A stretch of 64,000 nt of DNA. Origin: Hyphomicrobium_A sp963782555. Lineage in GTDB: Bacteria > Pseudomonadota > Alphaproteobacteria > Rhizobiales > Hyphomicrobiaceae. Positions 54,523 to 63,827 of this stretch are shown here, piece by piece. Below the pieces are notes generated by a model. It did not search any database. It saw only the letters and a list, made by a program, of their open reading frames with translations, and was not told the origin of the DNA. The position numbers and the translations under genes were made by a program. The stretch is from assembly GCA_963782555.1 (NCBI GenBank), contig CAWAKB010000004.1:496001-560000 (forward strand), read 5' to 3'. Each line of letters starts with the position of its first letter. Within the stretch, counting starts at the first letter, position 1.

Positions 54523-55374
54523 TCAGGGCACCGCGACTTTGGCGCTGAACACGAACCGCTGATCGCACAGGTTGGCGAAGGCGCAAATGTTGGCCGCGTC
54601 GCCGCCAATGTTGGTGTCCCAGTACCGCAGGTCGAAGGTGATGTTGTCGACGGACGCCGCCAGGCCCGCGTTCCAGTAGTAGTACTCGTCGTCCGTCCCA
54701 TTGACGTTGACGAAATAGCCGTCCTTGGCGTTGCCCTTCTGCCAGCCGATGAGACCATTGAGGACAGGGCTGAACACGTAGAACTTGGGAAGCGTCCAGG
54801 CCGCAAAGGTCTCGATCGTCCAAACCGATCCGGTCTCCGCAAAGTAGTCAGGGGACCAGTAGACCGTCGTGCCCGTGGTCAAGCTCGGATGCAGCACCGA
54901 CCAGCTGTAGCCCGCTTTCAACTCGACGTAGTTGAGCTCGGCCAGATTATCGTCGGCGCCGGGATAGGTGTAGTAGATCGCGCCGAAGTCGAGATTCATG
55001 GCGCCCAAAGGCGAGTTCCATGTCGGCTTGATTCCACCGTACCAGTCGACCTCGGTCTGAGCATCGAGGCCAACGCCTTGAGACGGCGGTCCGCCGAAAT
55101 CCAATCCGGAGGCCCATCCTCCGGCATAGAGAATGCCGTAGCCCAAATCGAACCCGCCCTGGATGGTCGGGTCGTTGTCGGTCTGCGAGATGCCGCGGAA
55201 CACGTAGTCCGAGGTCCCTGCAAGGTTGAATGAGTAGGTGAATTTGCGCCCCTCATCGGCGGGCGGGGGCGGAGCGCTGTAGGTCTCCTCGCCATCGGCG
55301 GCCGCCGGGCCCACAAGTGCCAACAGACCGACACTTGCCGCTCCATAAAGGCAAGCGAGTTTGCGCGCGTTCAT
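54523..55374 (-). CDS. TorF family putative porin, subtype A (porin 1)
   Basis: 283 residues from 55374 (AGGGA upstream). Signal peptide ending AAADG, a short Pro-rich linker (YSAPPPPADEG), then the TorF/TIGR02001 barrel: FNLAGTSDYVFRGISQTDNDPTIQGGFDLGYGILYAGGWASGLDFG, EVDWYGGIKPTW, FGAIYYTYPG, YVELKAGYSW, TVYWSPDYF, and a C-terminal strand FVFSAKVAVP. Outer-membrane beta-barrel; the solute is unknown. Fourth transcribed of a tandem family; closest to porin 3 (subtype A). Confidence 0.88.
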   Translation of the reverse strand: MNARKLACLYGAASVGLLALVGPAAADGEETYSAPPPPADEGRKFTYSFNLAGTSDYVFRGISQTDNDPTIQGGFDLGYGILYAGGWASGLDFGGPPSQGVGLDAQTEVDWYGGIKPTWNSPLGAMNLDFGAIYYTYPGADDNLAELNYVELKAGYSWSVLHPSLTTGTTVYWSPDYFAETGSVWTIETFAAWTLPKFYVFSPVLNGLIGWQKGNAKDGYFVNVNGTDDEYYYWNAGLAASVDNITFDLRYWDTNIGGDAANICAFANLCDQRFVFSAKVAVP

Positions 55375-55574
55375 AGGAAACGATCCCTCTCGTTTCGGCA
55401 AGAACGCGCCAACTGCCCCGTCGCCGCAAACGCGGCTTTGAAGCAGGAGGCCTGAGATCGGCCGACTCGACAAGAGGCAAGTGCAGACGTTGTGCCAGTC
55501 GGTGTGCGTATGTGGCAGCAGCGCAACGCATTGCGTAAAACATTCGTAAATCGTTGCATGCATCGCCAAGCGAA

Positions 55575-55598
55575 TCGGGGCCGATTGCTCGGCCCCGA
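55575..55598 (-). terminator. GGGGCCGA hairpin downstream of porin 2
   Basis: TCGGGGCCGA, a 4-nt loop, then the exact complement, 29 bp after the porin 2 stop. Weak T-run. The same GGGGCCGA core ends porins 3 and 4. Confidence 0.6.
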
Positions 55599-55626
55599 CC
55601 ACTAATCGTCTCTGTGATGGCTCTGC

Positions 55627-56409
55627 CTACGGCAGCGCGAGCATCGTGCTGAACACGAATCGCTCATCGCAGGAAAACACGCCCCCGGTGCATCCGGAGA
55701 TGTCGGTGTCCCAATAGCGGAAGTCGAAGCTGAGCTTCTCCACCGCGAGCGACAGTCCAGCATTCCAGTAGTAGTAGTGGTCCTTACCACCGACGGAGAA
55801 GTTGTCTGATGAGTGGCCCTTCTCATATCCCAGCAGGCCGCTGATCGCGGGATCGAAGACCCAGACTTTCGGCAGCGCGTAGCTCGCCGTGCTTTCCGAC
55901 GTCCACACGTTCCCGGTCTTGCCGGTGTAGTCCGGCGACCAGTAGAAGGTGCTGCCCGTGGTCAGATTCTTGATGAACGGCGAGGGCAGGCTGTAGCCAG
56001 CCTTCAACTCGACATAGTCGAGATTGCCGCCATTGGCGCCCGGATAGCTGTAGTAGATGACGCCGAAGTCGAAGCTCACGGGGCCAACGGGCGAGTGGGT
56101 CCACGTCGGCTTGATCCCAGCGTACCAATCGACCTCGAGCTGGGCTTCCGAGCCGGGAGTGGCGGGGTCATCGCCGAAATCGAGGCCCGAGGCCCAGCCA
56201 CCGGCATAGAACAGGCCGTACTCGAAGCCCAAAGATCCCTGAATTGTCGGATCGTTATCCGTCTGCGACATGCCGCGGAACACGTAGTCCGAGGTGCCGG
56301 TGAGGCTGGCGGACCAGGAGAGGTCCTCGGCCTGGGCCGCGCCCGAGAGGCCAAGAAGCGCTACGCCTGCAGACCCGCACAGAGCTGCCAGGCTACGAGA
56401 TACGGCCAT
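55627..56409 (-). CDS. TorF family putative porin, subtype B (porin 2)
   Basis: 260 residues from 56409. Signal peptide MAVSRSLAALCGSAGVALLGLSGAAQAED with no Pro-rich linker, then SASLTGTSDYVFRGMSQTDNDPTIQGSLGFEYGLFYAGGWASGLDFG, EVDWYAGIKPTW, FGVIYYSYPGANGG, TFYWSPDYTGKTG, and the terminal FVFSTMLALP. Subtype B differs from A in the mature N-terminus and last strand. Its leader CGTAACGGGGGTGA...CCATCATGGCCGTATC matches that of porin 4. Confidence 0.88.
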   Translation of the reverse strand: MAVSRSLAALCGSAGVALLGLSGAAQAEDLSWSASLTGTSDYVFRGMSQTDNDPTIQGSLGFEYGLFYAGGWASGLDFGDDPATPGSEAQLEVDWYAGIKPTWTHSPVGPVSFDFGVIYYSYPGANGGNLDYVELKAGYSLPSPFIKNLTTGSTFYWSPDYTGKTGNVWTSESTASYALPKVWVFDPAISGLLGYEKGHSSDNFSVGGKDHYYYWNAGLSLAVEKLSFDFRYWDTDISGCTGGVFSCDERFVFSTMLALP

Positions 56410-56648
56410 GATGGTACTCACCCCCGTTACGCTTACGCTACCGACGCCAAAGCCACTTGCCCGGCACTCAGGACCGTACACACGGCGTCTTCCGACGCTT
56501 CCGGGTTGTAGAGAACCGCATAAGCGATCCAACGCTCAAGGCAAATGACGCTGGGCAGGCTCTCTTTGGGCCACCGATGTCACCCTGGAGCAACGCATCT
56601 GATGCTTGTTGCGCGCCCCCGAGGCACGAAGTGAGGCCGCTAAATGCA
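56410..56648. other. Intergenic region between porins 2 and 3
   Basis: No gene is seen. It contains the porin 2 leader and a TGTCAC...GGAGCAACGC segment (near 56579-56599) that recurs upstream of porin 4 near 58709-58729, consistent with duplication of the promoter together with the gene. Confidence 0.5.
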
Positions 56649-56678
56649 GATCGGGGCCGAGAAGGCTCGGCCCCGATC
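56649..56678 (-). terminator. 13-bp-stem hairpin downstream of porin 3
   Basis: GATCGGGGCCGAG, AAGG loop, then the exact complement, 30 bp after the porin 3 stop. Same core as the hairpins after porins 2 and 4. Confidence 0.65.
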
Positions 56679-56707
56679 CTTACGCGTCGTCCAGCTGAGA
56701 TCTGAAC

Positions 56708-57541
56708 CTACGGGACCGCCACTTTTGCGGAGAAGACGAAGGTCGAGTCGCATTGAAACACCGGACCGGTGCAGAACTGGCCCGCGTTGCTCACGTTGGT
56801 GTCCCAATAGCGGAAATCGAAGGTGATGTTGTCGACGGCCAGCGCCAGACCCGCATTCCAATAGAGGTAGTTGTCGCTGCCGTTGGCGAAGAGAGCTTTC
56901 CAGTTCACGTTGTTGCCGGTCTGATATCCGAGCACGCCGTCGATCGTGGGCGTGAACATCGCCACTTTGGGGAACTCGTAGCCGGCCTTGCCTTCAATCG
57001 TCCACACGCTGCCGACCTCACCGGTGTATTCGGGCGACCAGTAGACCGTCAGGCCGGTCGTGAGGTTGGGGTGGATGGTGCCGCTTACGCCGGCCTTGAG
57101 CTCGACGTAGTCAAGCTCGCCCGCGAAGTCGTTGGCGCCGGGATATGAGTAGTAGATCACCCCGAAGTCGAAGTTTGCCGGTCCCCAAGTCGGTGTGATG
57201 CCGCCGTACCAGTCGATCTCGGTCTGAGCTTCCGAGCCCGACACCGCAGGATTGTCGCCAAACTCAAGTCCCGAGGCCCAGCCGCCCAAGTAAAGGATGC
57301 CGTACGTGACGTCGGCGCCGCCCTGCGCGGTGGGATTGCGCGCTGTCTGTGAGTACCCGCGGAAGATATAGTCGGAGGTTCCCGAGAGGTTGAAGGAGTA
57401 GGTGAACTTGCGCCCTTCAGGGGCCGGTGGAGGCGGAGCGGCATACTGCTCTTCCCCGTCAGCGAGGGCCGCGCCCGAGAAGGCCAGCAGCGCGACGCTT
57501 GCCGCACCCCACACGGCCGCAAGCTTTCGAGAATTGATCAT
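56708..57541 (-). CDS. TorF family putative porin, subtype A (porin 3)
   Basis: 277 residues from 57541. Signal peptide MINSRKLAAVWGAASVALLAFSGAALADG, Pro-rich linker YAAPPPPAPEGRKFTYS, then LSGTSDYIFRGYSQTARNPTAQGGADVTYGILYLGGWASGLEFG, EIDWYGGITPTW, FGVIYYSYPGANDFAG, TVYWSPEYTGEVG and the terminal FVFSAKVAVP. Most like porin 1 in linker and last strand. Confidence 0.88.
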   Translation of the reverse strand: MINSRKLAAVWGAASVALLAFSGAALADGEEQYAAPPPPAPEGRKFTYSFNLSGTSDYIFRGYSQTARNPTAQGGADVTYGILYLGGWASGLEFGDNPAVSGSEAQTEIDWYGGITPTWGPANFDFGVIYYSYPGANDFAGELDYVELKAGVSGTIHPNLTTGLTVYWSPEYTGEVGSVWTIEGKAGYEFPKVAMFTPTIDGVLGYQTGNNVNWKALFANGSDNYLYWNAGLALAVDNITFDFRYWDTNVSNAGQFCTGPVFQCDSTFVFSAKVAVP

Positions 57542-57780
57542 TGAAGTGGAATCCCTCTTGTAAGAGGGCAAGAACGCGCCCAACCGCCAGACATTCGTAT
57601 CCGCGGGACGCGTTCACAGGAATCCACGGCTTGCCCCCAGAAACGGGGCCGAATCTCTCAGATCACAAGTCCCAAGTGGGCAGGCGGACTGACATCGGAC
57701 AGCCGCCGTTGCATTCCCGCAACTTCTGTAGCGATTACAGGATGTTATTTGCTTACAAATTGGGCATCGTGATGCAAAAT

Positions 57781-57805
57781 GGGGCCGAGCGTGCGGCTCG
57801 GCCCC
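57781..57805 (-). terminator. Hairpin downstream of porin 4
   Basis: GGGGCCGAGC, 5-nt loop, then the exact complement, followed leftward on the minus strand by ATTTTGC. Located 28 bp after the porin 4 stop. Confidence 0.65.
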
Positions 57806-57832
57806 GATGTGTGAAGTCTGTCTAACCCTGGC

Positions 57833-58549
57833 TTAAGGCAGGGCAAGCGTGGTGCTGAACACGAAGCGTGAGTCACAGCTACTCGCAATCGATCCGAAGC
57901 AATTCGCGGCGCTGTAGTCCGTATCCCAGTAGCGGAAATCAAAGGTCAGATTGTCGACGGCCAATGCGAGGCCGGCATTCCAGTACGTGTAGTCTTTAGT
58001 GGTCTCAAAGTCCGTATAGCCGACGAGGCCGCTGACGGTCGGCGTGAAGACCCAAGTCTTGGGGAGCTCATAGCCCAGCGTCCCCTCGTACACGTACTCT
58101 CGTTCGCCACCGAGGTCCGGGCTCCAGTAGAACGTGCCGCCGGCGGTCAGCTTGGGCAGCACCTCGTAGCCCGCGTGAGCTTTGAGCTCCCAATAGTCCA
58201 CCGTCTGTTCGCCAGGATAGTTGTAGTAGATCCACCCAAAGTCGAACGAGACCGGGCCCCACGTCGGCGTGACGCCGGCGTAGTAGTCAACCTCGATATT
58301 CGCTTTGTCATCGAAATTGATGCTCGAAGCCCACGTCCCGGCATAGAACATGCCGTAGGTGGCACCGATGGAACCCTGGATCGCGGGATCATTATCGGTC
58401 TGCGAAATGCCGCGGAACACGTAATCAGATGTTCCGGTTGCGCTCGCGGACCATGCGAACTTGTCTTCGGCCTGGGCAGCGCCTGACAGGGCGAAGAGTG
58501 CCACGCCTGCAGCCCCACACGCGGCTGCGACTTTACGAGATACGGCCAT
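57833..58549 (-). CDS. TorF family putative porin, subtype B (porin 4)
   Basis: 238 residues, the shortest member. Signal peptide MAVSRKVAAACGAAGVALFALSGAAQAED, then SASATGTSDYVFRGISQTDNDPAIQGSIGATYGMFYAGTWASSINFD, EVDYYAGVTPTW, FGWIYYNYPG, TFYWSPDLGGERE and FVFSTTLALP. A loop between the third and fourth strands is shorter than in porin 2. Farthest upstream gene of the tandem array. Confidence 0.88.
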   Translation of the reverse strand: MAVSRKVAAACGAAGVALFALSGAAQAEDKFAWSASATGTSDYVFRGISQTDNDPAIQGSIGATYGMFYAGTWASSINFDDKANIEVDYYAGVTPTWGPVSFDFGWIYYNYPGEQTVDYWELKAHAGYEVLPKLTAGGTFYWSPDLGGEREYVYEGTLGYELPKTWVFTPTVSGLVGYTDFETTKDYTYWNAGLALAVDNLTFDFRYWDTDYSAANCFGSIASSCDSRFVFSTTLALP

Positions 58550-58895
58550 GATGGTTTACACCCCCGTTACGCTACATAACTCGAAAGCGCCAACTCGTAA
58601 GACCGCACTCGCGGCGTCATTTCTTCGAACGCTTCTGCAACCTAAGAAAGTCGTAAACGGCGGTGCACTCAAGCCAAAATGACCTAGAGCAGCGTCTCCT
58701 TGACAACCCTGTCACATCGGAGCAACGCTCAAGCCTGTTTGACTATTAATCGTTCAGCGGACGCCCGCCGAGTTGGCAATTCCCATGCAAAAACGGGCAT
58801 ATCTGCACAAAAATTGGGCGAGCAATTTTGAGGCTCGAAGGACACGGTCAACTCAAGCATGATGTCATAGTGATCTGTCTGCCATCCCAGCGCGA
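58550..58895. other. Divergent intergenic region upstream of porin 4 and the SDR gene
   Basis: A 346-bp stretch that is AT-richer than the surroundings and holds no gene. TTGACA near 58700 and the TGTCAC...GGAGCAACGC segment near 58709-58729, shared with the porin 2 upstream region, are candidate promoter elements. No operator could be identified. Confidence 0.45.
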
Positions 58896-59627
58896 ATGTC
58901 CCAGCCCACTCGAACGGCCCTCATCACTGGCTCTGCGCGGCGCATCGGACGGGCGATTGCCGTGGATCTGGCCGCGCACGGCTGGCAGGTGGGGCTCCAC
59001 TACCGCCGCTCGCAAGAGGACGCCGAGCGGCTCGCCGACGAAATCCGCAAGGCCGGCGGAACGGCAGCAGCACTGCCAGCCAATCTCGCCGATGCCGACG
59101 AGGTGCGGGCGCTGATCGCGCGCTGCACCGATGCGCTCGGGGCACCGATCTGCCTCGTCAACAACGCCTCGGAGTTCTTCCCCGACACCATCGCGTCGCT
59201 CACGGCGACGGGCTGGGACATGCACCTCGATGTCAATCTCAGAGCGCCGGTGTTCCTGGCGCAGGCGCTCTATCTCAACCTGCCCGAGGACACGGAAGGC
59301 AACGTCATCAACATCCTCGACCAGCGGGTCTGGCGGCCGACGCCGGACTTCTTCTCCTATACGGTCTCGAAGACGGGCCTTTGGACCGCCACGCAAACGC
59401 TGGCACAAGCTATGGCGCCGCACGTGCGCGTCAACGCGATCGGGCCGGGACCGACTCTCAGAAGCGTGCATCAGACGGATGAGGAGTTCGAAGCCGAGAA
59501 GTCGGCGACGATTTTGAAACGCGGGCCCACGTTGGACGAGATCGTAGCAGCCGTGCGCTTCATCCTCGACACGCCCTCCATGACCGGCCAGATGATCGCG
59601 CTCGACGGCGGACAGCATCTGGCCTGA
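58896..59627 (+). CDS. SDR family oxidoreductase, pteridine reductase-like (FolM type)
   Basis: 243 residues. ALITGSARRIGRAIAVDLA (the TGxxRRIG variant typical of pteridine and dihydromonapterin reductases), LHYRRSQEDAERLADEI, CLVNNASEFFPD, YTVSKTGLWTATQTLAQAMAP (catalytic Tyr-Lys) and VNAIGPGPTLRSVHQ. Such enzymes reduce dihydropteridines; exact substrate unproven. Confidence 0.85.
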   Translation: MSQPTRTALITGSARRIGRAIAVDLAAHGWQVGLHYRRSQEDAERLADEIRKAGGTAAALPANLADADEVRALIARCTDALGAPICLVNNASEFFPDTIASLTATGWDMHLDVNLRAPVFLAQALYLNLPEDTEGNVINILDQRVWRPTPDFFSYTVSKTGLWTATQTLAQAMAPHVRVNAIGPGPTLRSVHQTDEEFEAEKSATILKRGPTLDEIVAAVRFILDTPSMTGQMIALDGGQHLA

Positions 59628-59841
59628 GGCCTTGGTTTCGCACGCGATTAACCAATGGCCCCACGCGGCGCCACAATTCCTCCCTTCCAAGCCCCAACTC
59701 GCGCCCCAAAGGTGCGCAAGCTGGGCTGCGGGGGTCCAACAAGGTGTAAACCGGCCGTTAACGTTAAGGACTTAAGAACGTTTGTCGGCATGTTGGGCGA
59801 CGTCGAGGAGCGCAGCGCCGCGTCTGAAAACGGGTGTTCTA

Positions 59842-61254
59842 ATGAAGAAATTGTTTGGAGCATCGCTTGCGATCGCTCTTGTTGCCGTAATCGTCTATCC
59901 CGCCGCCGCGGCTGATCTTCCAGAAGTCAAGGTTTCCGCCGCGAACCCGGTGCCGGCCTGCGCCACGCCGGGACGTCTCATGGCGTACCTGCGCACGCGC
60001 AATCCGCACATCAACCCGCGCTTCGATGGGCTTGCAACCGAGTACATGCGCTACGGGGAGCAACTCGGCATTCGCTGGGACGTGGCCTTCTTCCAGATGA
60101 TCCTCGAGACCGGCGCGCTGAGCTACACGGGCGATGTGCGTGCCAACCAGAACAACTTCGCGGGCCTTGGCGCCTCCGGAAGCGGGAACCATGGCGAGCG
60201 TTTCCCCGACATCGCGAGCGGCGTCAAAGCCCACCTTCAGCATCTGCTGATGTATGCCGGCGAGCACATCGACAATCCGGTCGCAGAGCGCACGCGCAAG
60301 GTACAGGAGTGGGGCGTGCTGACCGACTGGCAGAAATCGATCCACGGCCCGATGACGTTCACGATGCTGGCCAAGCAATGGGCGCCCGGCTCGCGCGGCT
60401 ACGTGCGCGACATCGCCACCATCAGCAGCGGCTTCTACGACGGCGAGTGCAATGCACCTGATCCCCAGCCCGGGCTGGTGCAGGAAGCCCGCAAGGGACG
60501 CGAGCCCAAGCCCGAGACGCAGGTCGCCGCAGCGACGCCGGACACAACACCGGCCGCCGATGCCGCGGCGCAGCCCGACACGGCATCCGCGCCGTCCGGC
60601 GCTGAGATCGCCCAGCACGCCATCGAGGAGGCACGCAAGGAGGATCCGCCGCGCACGGGTCTTGGCGCCGCCGGCATGCTGAACAGCGTCGCCCAGACGG
60701 CCCAGTCGGCCAAGGCCGCGGCCACGCCGCCGGCCAGCACTCCCGACACCCAGCAGGCCGTGACGGTGATCAACCCGTCGAAGTCCGAGACGGCGAAGAC
60801 CGCGGCTGAGGCTGCAAGCACATCGCCATCGACCAAGCCCGACACGAGCAAGTTTGCCGCCGACACCGCCAAGGCCGACATCAAGAAGGCCGACACAAAG
60901 ACGGCCGACACCGCCAAGGCGGACACCAAGATGGCCGACAGCAAGAAGGGCGCGGAAATTCAAACCGCCTCGGTCGCCGGCGCTGCCACCCAGCTCAAGG
61001 TGCCGACCGCAAACAAGAGCGCGGCAAAGTGCAAGGTGTGGACCGCCAGCTACGGCGGCCAGCGCGCCATCCTCATCAAGGCCAAAGGCACGGACACGGT
61101 CAACTACACCGTGCTCGACGTGAACGAGTCTTCCGAGAAGCGCGAGGTCGACGCCTACATCGCGGCGTATGCCAAAGGCGGCCAGCGCGTCGCGGCCTTC
61201 CCCAACCAGACCCAAGCGCTCGACAAAGCCTTCGAACTCTGCCCCGAAGGCTGA
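59842..61254 (+). CDS. Exported glucosaminidase-domain protein 1
   Basis: 470 residues. Signal peptide MKKLFGASLAIALVAVIVYPAAAAD. The GH73-like glucosaminidase domain (about 35-205) has VAFFQMILETGALSYTGDVRANQNNFAGLGASGSG, with a likely catalytic Glu in ETGAL. A long Ala/Thr/Pro linker with Lys-Ala-Asp-type repeats follows (about 215-390). The last 75 residues (CKVWTASYGGQRAILIKA..., ending in ALDKAFELCPEG) form a separate domain also found in the next protein. Probably remodels peptidoglycan. Confidence 0.85.
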   Translation: MKKLFGASLAIALVAVIVYPAAAADLPEVKVSAANPVPACATPGRLMAYLRTRNPHINPRFDGLATEYMRYGEQLGIRWDVAFFQMILETGALSYTGDVRANQNNFAGLGASGSGNHGERFPDIASGVKAHLQHLLMYAGEHIDNPVAERTRKVQEWGVLTDWQKSIHGPMTFTMLAKQWAPGSRGYVRDIATISSGFYDGECNAPDPQPGLVQEARKGREPKPETQVAAATPDTTPAADAAAQPDTASAPSGAEIAQHAIEEARKEDPPRTGLGAAGMLNSVAQTAQSAKAAATPPASTPDTQQAVTVINPSKSETAKTAAEAASTSPSTKPDTSKFAADTAKADIKKADTKTADTAKADTKMADSKKGAEIQTASVAGAATQLKVPTANKSAAKCKVWTASYGGQRAILIKAKGTDTVNYTVLDVNESSEKREVDAYIAAYAKGGQRVAAFPNQTQALDKAFELCPEG

Positions 61255-61343
61255 GCGGGCTGCCAGTCCGCGCTTCCCAGATCGATCATCGCGGCTGCGC
61301 GACCGAGTTGCGCGCCGCGATCCATCACAGACTTGGGGGACTC

Positions 61344-62696
61344 ATGTCCATCGCCAGCCAACGGGCTCCCGGCAAAGTAGCAGCTTGGGGCGCGATCGGC
61401 GTCGGCGCCGTGCTCATTTTGAATTTGTCGGCGGTTGCAGCCCTGGGGGCGGCCCCTCGGATCCGCACCTCGCCCACAAACACGGTGCCGGCTTGCGTGA
61501 CGCCGCAACGGCTGATGGCCTTCGTGAAGCACCGCAATCCCGACATCGCGCCCCGCTTTGCCAACATCGCCACGCTCTACAAGCGCTACGGCGAAAAGTG
61601 GCACGTGCGGTGGGACTACGCCTTCTTCCAGATGGCGGTCGAGACCAACTTCCTCTCCTTCCAGCGCGGGGATGGAAACTCGGGCGACGTTGATCCGCGC
61701 CAGAACAACTTCGCCGGCCTCGGCACCACCGGCGGCGGCGTCCCCGGCGACAGCTACCCCGACGTCGATACCGGCGTGCTGGCGCAGATCCAGCATCTCG
61801 TCGTCTACTCGGGCGAGCACGTCGCCGATCCCGTCGGCGCGCGCACCAAGCTCAAGCAGGACGACATCCTCGAATCGATTGCGAAACTCAAAGGCACCAC
61901 CACGTTCGCCGACCTCTCGCGCCGGTGGGCCGCCGACAGGCATTATGGTGAGGCCATCGAATGGGTGGCCGGCAAGTATCGTGCGGCCTACTGCATACAG
62001 GCCACAGCGCCGCCGCCCGCCCCTGCAAGGACGAAGACCCAGATCGTAGAGGCTCACGCGAAGCTTCCGGCTCCCGCAGCGCTCGGCGGCCCGGGGGCGA
62101 AAGAGGGCGACGCGAAATCGCCGCCTCCGGTGCGCACCATCTGGTCGCGCTCCAATCAGACACCCTCGCCGGCAGCCGCGTCACGCACCGCAACCCCTGC
62201 GCCGATCCTGCCGGAAAAGGCACCGGCAGCCGCGGTAACGGCAAGCCCGCCGGAGCAGGCCGCCGACAAAGCGCCGATCGTGGTGCCGACACCGGTTGAG
62301 GTGAAGCCGGCGCCCAAGCCGGCGCCGCCGCACCCGGTGCTGCAGCCGGCCTCCACCGGGGAGCCGCGCGCCTTTGCCTTCGCGGCCGCCATGGTTGCGG
62401 CCGCATCGGCAGCGCCGGCTGCCGATGCCGTGCACTGTCGCGTGTTCTCGGCGAGCTACGGAGGCACCAAGACGCTGCTCGTGCGCGCCGAGGTCGGCTC
62501 GGAGCTGCACTATACGGCGCTCACCGTGCTCAACGGGTTCGAGGACTCGATGCTTGCGGGCTACCTCAACGCGCACGCGCCGGGCGGAGCGAGTATCGGC
62601 GCATTCGACACCCGCGATGCGGCTCTGGCCAAGGCAAGCGAGCTCTGTCCTGGACCGGCGAACGCATCGCGCCTCGAAGACGAAAGCTCAGGCTGA
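61344..62696 (+). CDS. Exported glucosaminidase-domain protein 2
   Basis: 450 residues. N-terminal signal/anchor (AAWGAIGVGAVLILNLSAVAALGAA), then a GH73-like domain with YAFFQMAVETNFLSFQRGDGNSGDVDPRQNNFAGLGTTGGG and HLVVYSGEHVADPVGARTKLKQDD. A Pro/Ala linker (about 220-350) leads to the C-terminal domain HCRVFSASYGGTKTLLVRAEVGSELHYTALTVLNGFEDSMLAGYLNAHAPGG, ending AALAKASELCPGP. Paralogous to the preceding gene, 89 bp downstream. Confidence 0.85.
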   Translation: MSIASQRAPGKVAAWGAIGVGAVLILNLSAVAALGAAPRIRTSPTNTVPACVTPQRLMAFVKHRNPDIAPRFANIATLYKRYGEKWHVRWDYAFFQMAVETNFLSFQRGDGNSGDVDPRQNNFAGLGTTGGGVPGDSYPDVDTGVLAQIQHLVVYSGEHVADPVGARTKLKQDDILESIAKLKGTTTFADLSRRWAADRHYGEAIEWVAGKYRAAYCIQATAPPPAPARTKTQIVEAHAKLPAPAALGGPGAKEGDAKSPPPVRTIWSRSNQTPSPAAASRTATPAPILPEKAPAAAVTASPPEQAADKAPIVVPTPVEVKPAPKPAPPHPVLQPASTGEPRAFAFAAAMVAAASAAPAADAVHCRVFSASYGGTKTLLVRAEVGSELHYTALTVLNGFEDSMLAGYLNAHAPGGASIGAFDTRDAALAKASELCPGPANASRLEDESSG

Positions 62697-63827
62697 TCAG
62701 TTGCCGGCGACCGCGTCGGCGAGGCTCATGTCCTTGCCACGCCAGCTGAACGAGTTGCTGAGCCAGGCGTTCGACCACAAAAGCGGCAGCATCAAATCGC
62801 GCACCAGCCACGCGAGCGGCGACCAGCGCCCGACGTGCCAGCCGGCCGCGCGCGCGAGCACCGCCTCGCAGGCGTACCAGAAGGCCGCAAGCGCAGCGAT
62901 CACGCCCACCACGGAAAGACCGGCCGCGTGCGCTGCGTAGCCGGCGGCAACAAACGGCATGAGGCTGCCCGAAGCGATCTCGGGCAGGAAAAAGGCGGGG
63001 AACGTCGCGCGGCGCAGCTTCGCCCAGCGCGCCTGGCGCAGCCATACCTGAGCCCGTGAGCGCCGACCCAGCGGCTGACCGAAAGGATGATCGGCGAGGC
63101 GGACGCGCCGACCGTTCCGTCTGACGACCTTGGTGGCGACGGCATCCTCGGCGATCTCCGCGCCGAGCGCACGAATTCCACCCGCCTGCTCCAGGTCGGC
63201 GCGCCGCCAGAGCATCGTCTTGCCCTGCGCGAAGCCTAGACCCACGGTGTCGGCCGCATACTGCCAGCGCGCCTGATAGGTATTGAGGAATGCGCATTCG
63301 ACCTCGGCCCAGAAACCATGCGGCAGGCAACCGATCGGCGGCGCGCACACCAGGCCGGTATCGGCGCGCCAACTGGAGAAGAGGCTCTGGAGGTAGTCGT
63401 GCGGCATCAGCACGTTGCTGTCGGCCATCACGACCCACTCGTGACGCGCGGCGCGCCATCCCTTGACCAGGTTGTTGAGCTTGGGATTCGACGAGACGTT
63501 GTCATCGCCGATGAGCAGCCGCGCCTCGACGTCGGGATACTCCGCCATCAGGCGCCGGCTTGCGGAAACCGCAGGGTCGTCCGCCTCGGCGCAGCAATGG
63601 ATCAGCTCATAGTCGGGGTAGTCGAGCACGAAGCCCGAGCGCAGTGTCGCCTCGTCATAAGGGTCAAGACCGCGAACCGGCCGCAGCACGCTGACGGGCA
63701 CAGCTTCCCCCGCTGCCGTCGCGGGAGGCTTCCACCGGAAGCGGTAGACGGCGAGAAGCGTGCTGGCGAAATGAAGAAGCGTGGCGATTACAACGAAGAG
63801 CGCGCACGCCCACTCGAGCAAGGTCAT
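62697..63827 (-). CDS. Ceramide glucosyltransferase-like GT2/GT21 enzyme (HpnI-like)
   Basis: 376 residues. An N-terminal membrane helix precedes a GT-A glycosyltransferase domain: VSVLRPVRGLDPYDEATLRSGFVLDYPDYELIHCCAEADDP, PKLNNLVKGW, WVVMADSNVLMPHDYL (D-x-N/D2), EDAVATKVVRRNGRRV (D3) and the RQARW version of (Q/R)xxRW. Two or three helices follow. This is the ceramide-glucosyltransferase fold, also used for hopanoid N-acetylglucosaminylation. The acceptor lipid is not determinable here. Confidence 0.88.
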   Translation of the reverse strand: MTLLEWACALFVVIATLLHFASTLLAVYRFRWKPPATAAGEAVPVSVLRPVRGLDPYDEATLRSGFVLDYPDYELIHCCAEADDPAVSASRRLMAEYPDVEARLLIGDDNVSSNPKLNNLVKGWRAARHEWVVMADSNVLMPHDYLQSLFSSWRADTGLVCAPPIGCLPHGFWAEVECAFLNTYQARWQYAADTVGLGFAQGKTMLWRRADLEQAGGIRALGAEIAEDAVATKVVRRNGRRVRLADHPFGQPLGRRSRAQVWLRQARWAKLRRATFPAFFLPEIASGSLMPFVAAGYAAHAAGLSVVGVIAALAAFWYACEAVLARAAGWHVGRWSPLAWLVRDLMLPLLWSNAWLSNSFSWRGKDMSLADAVAGN

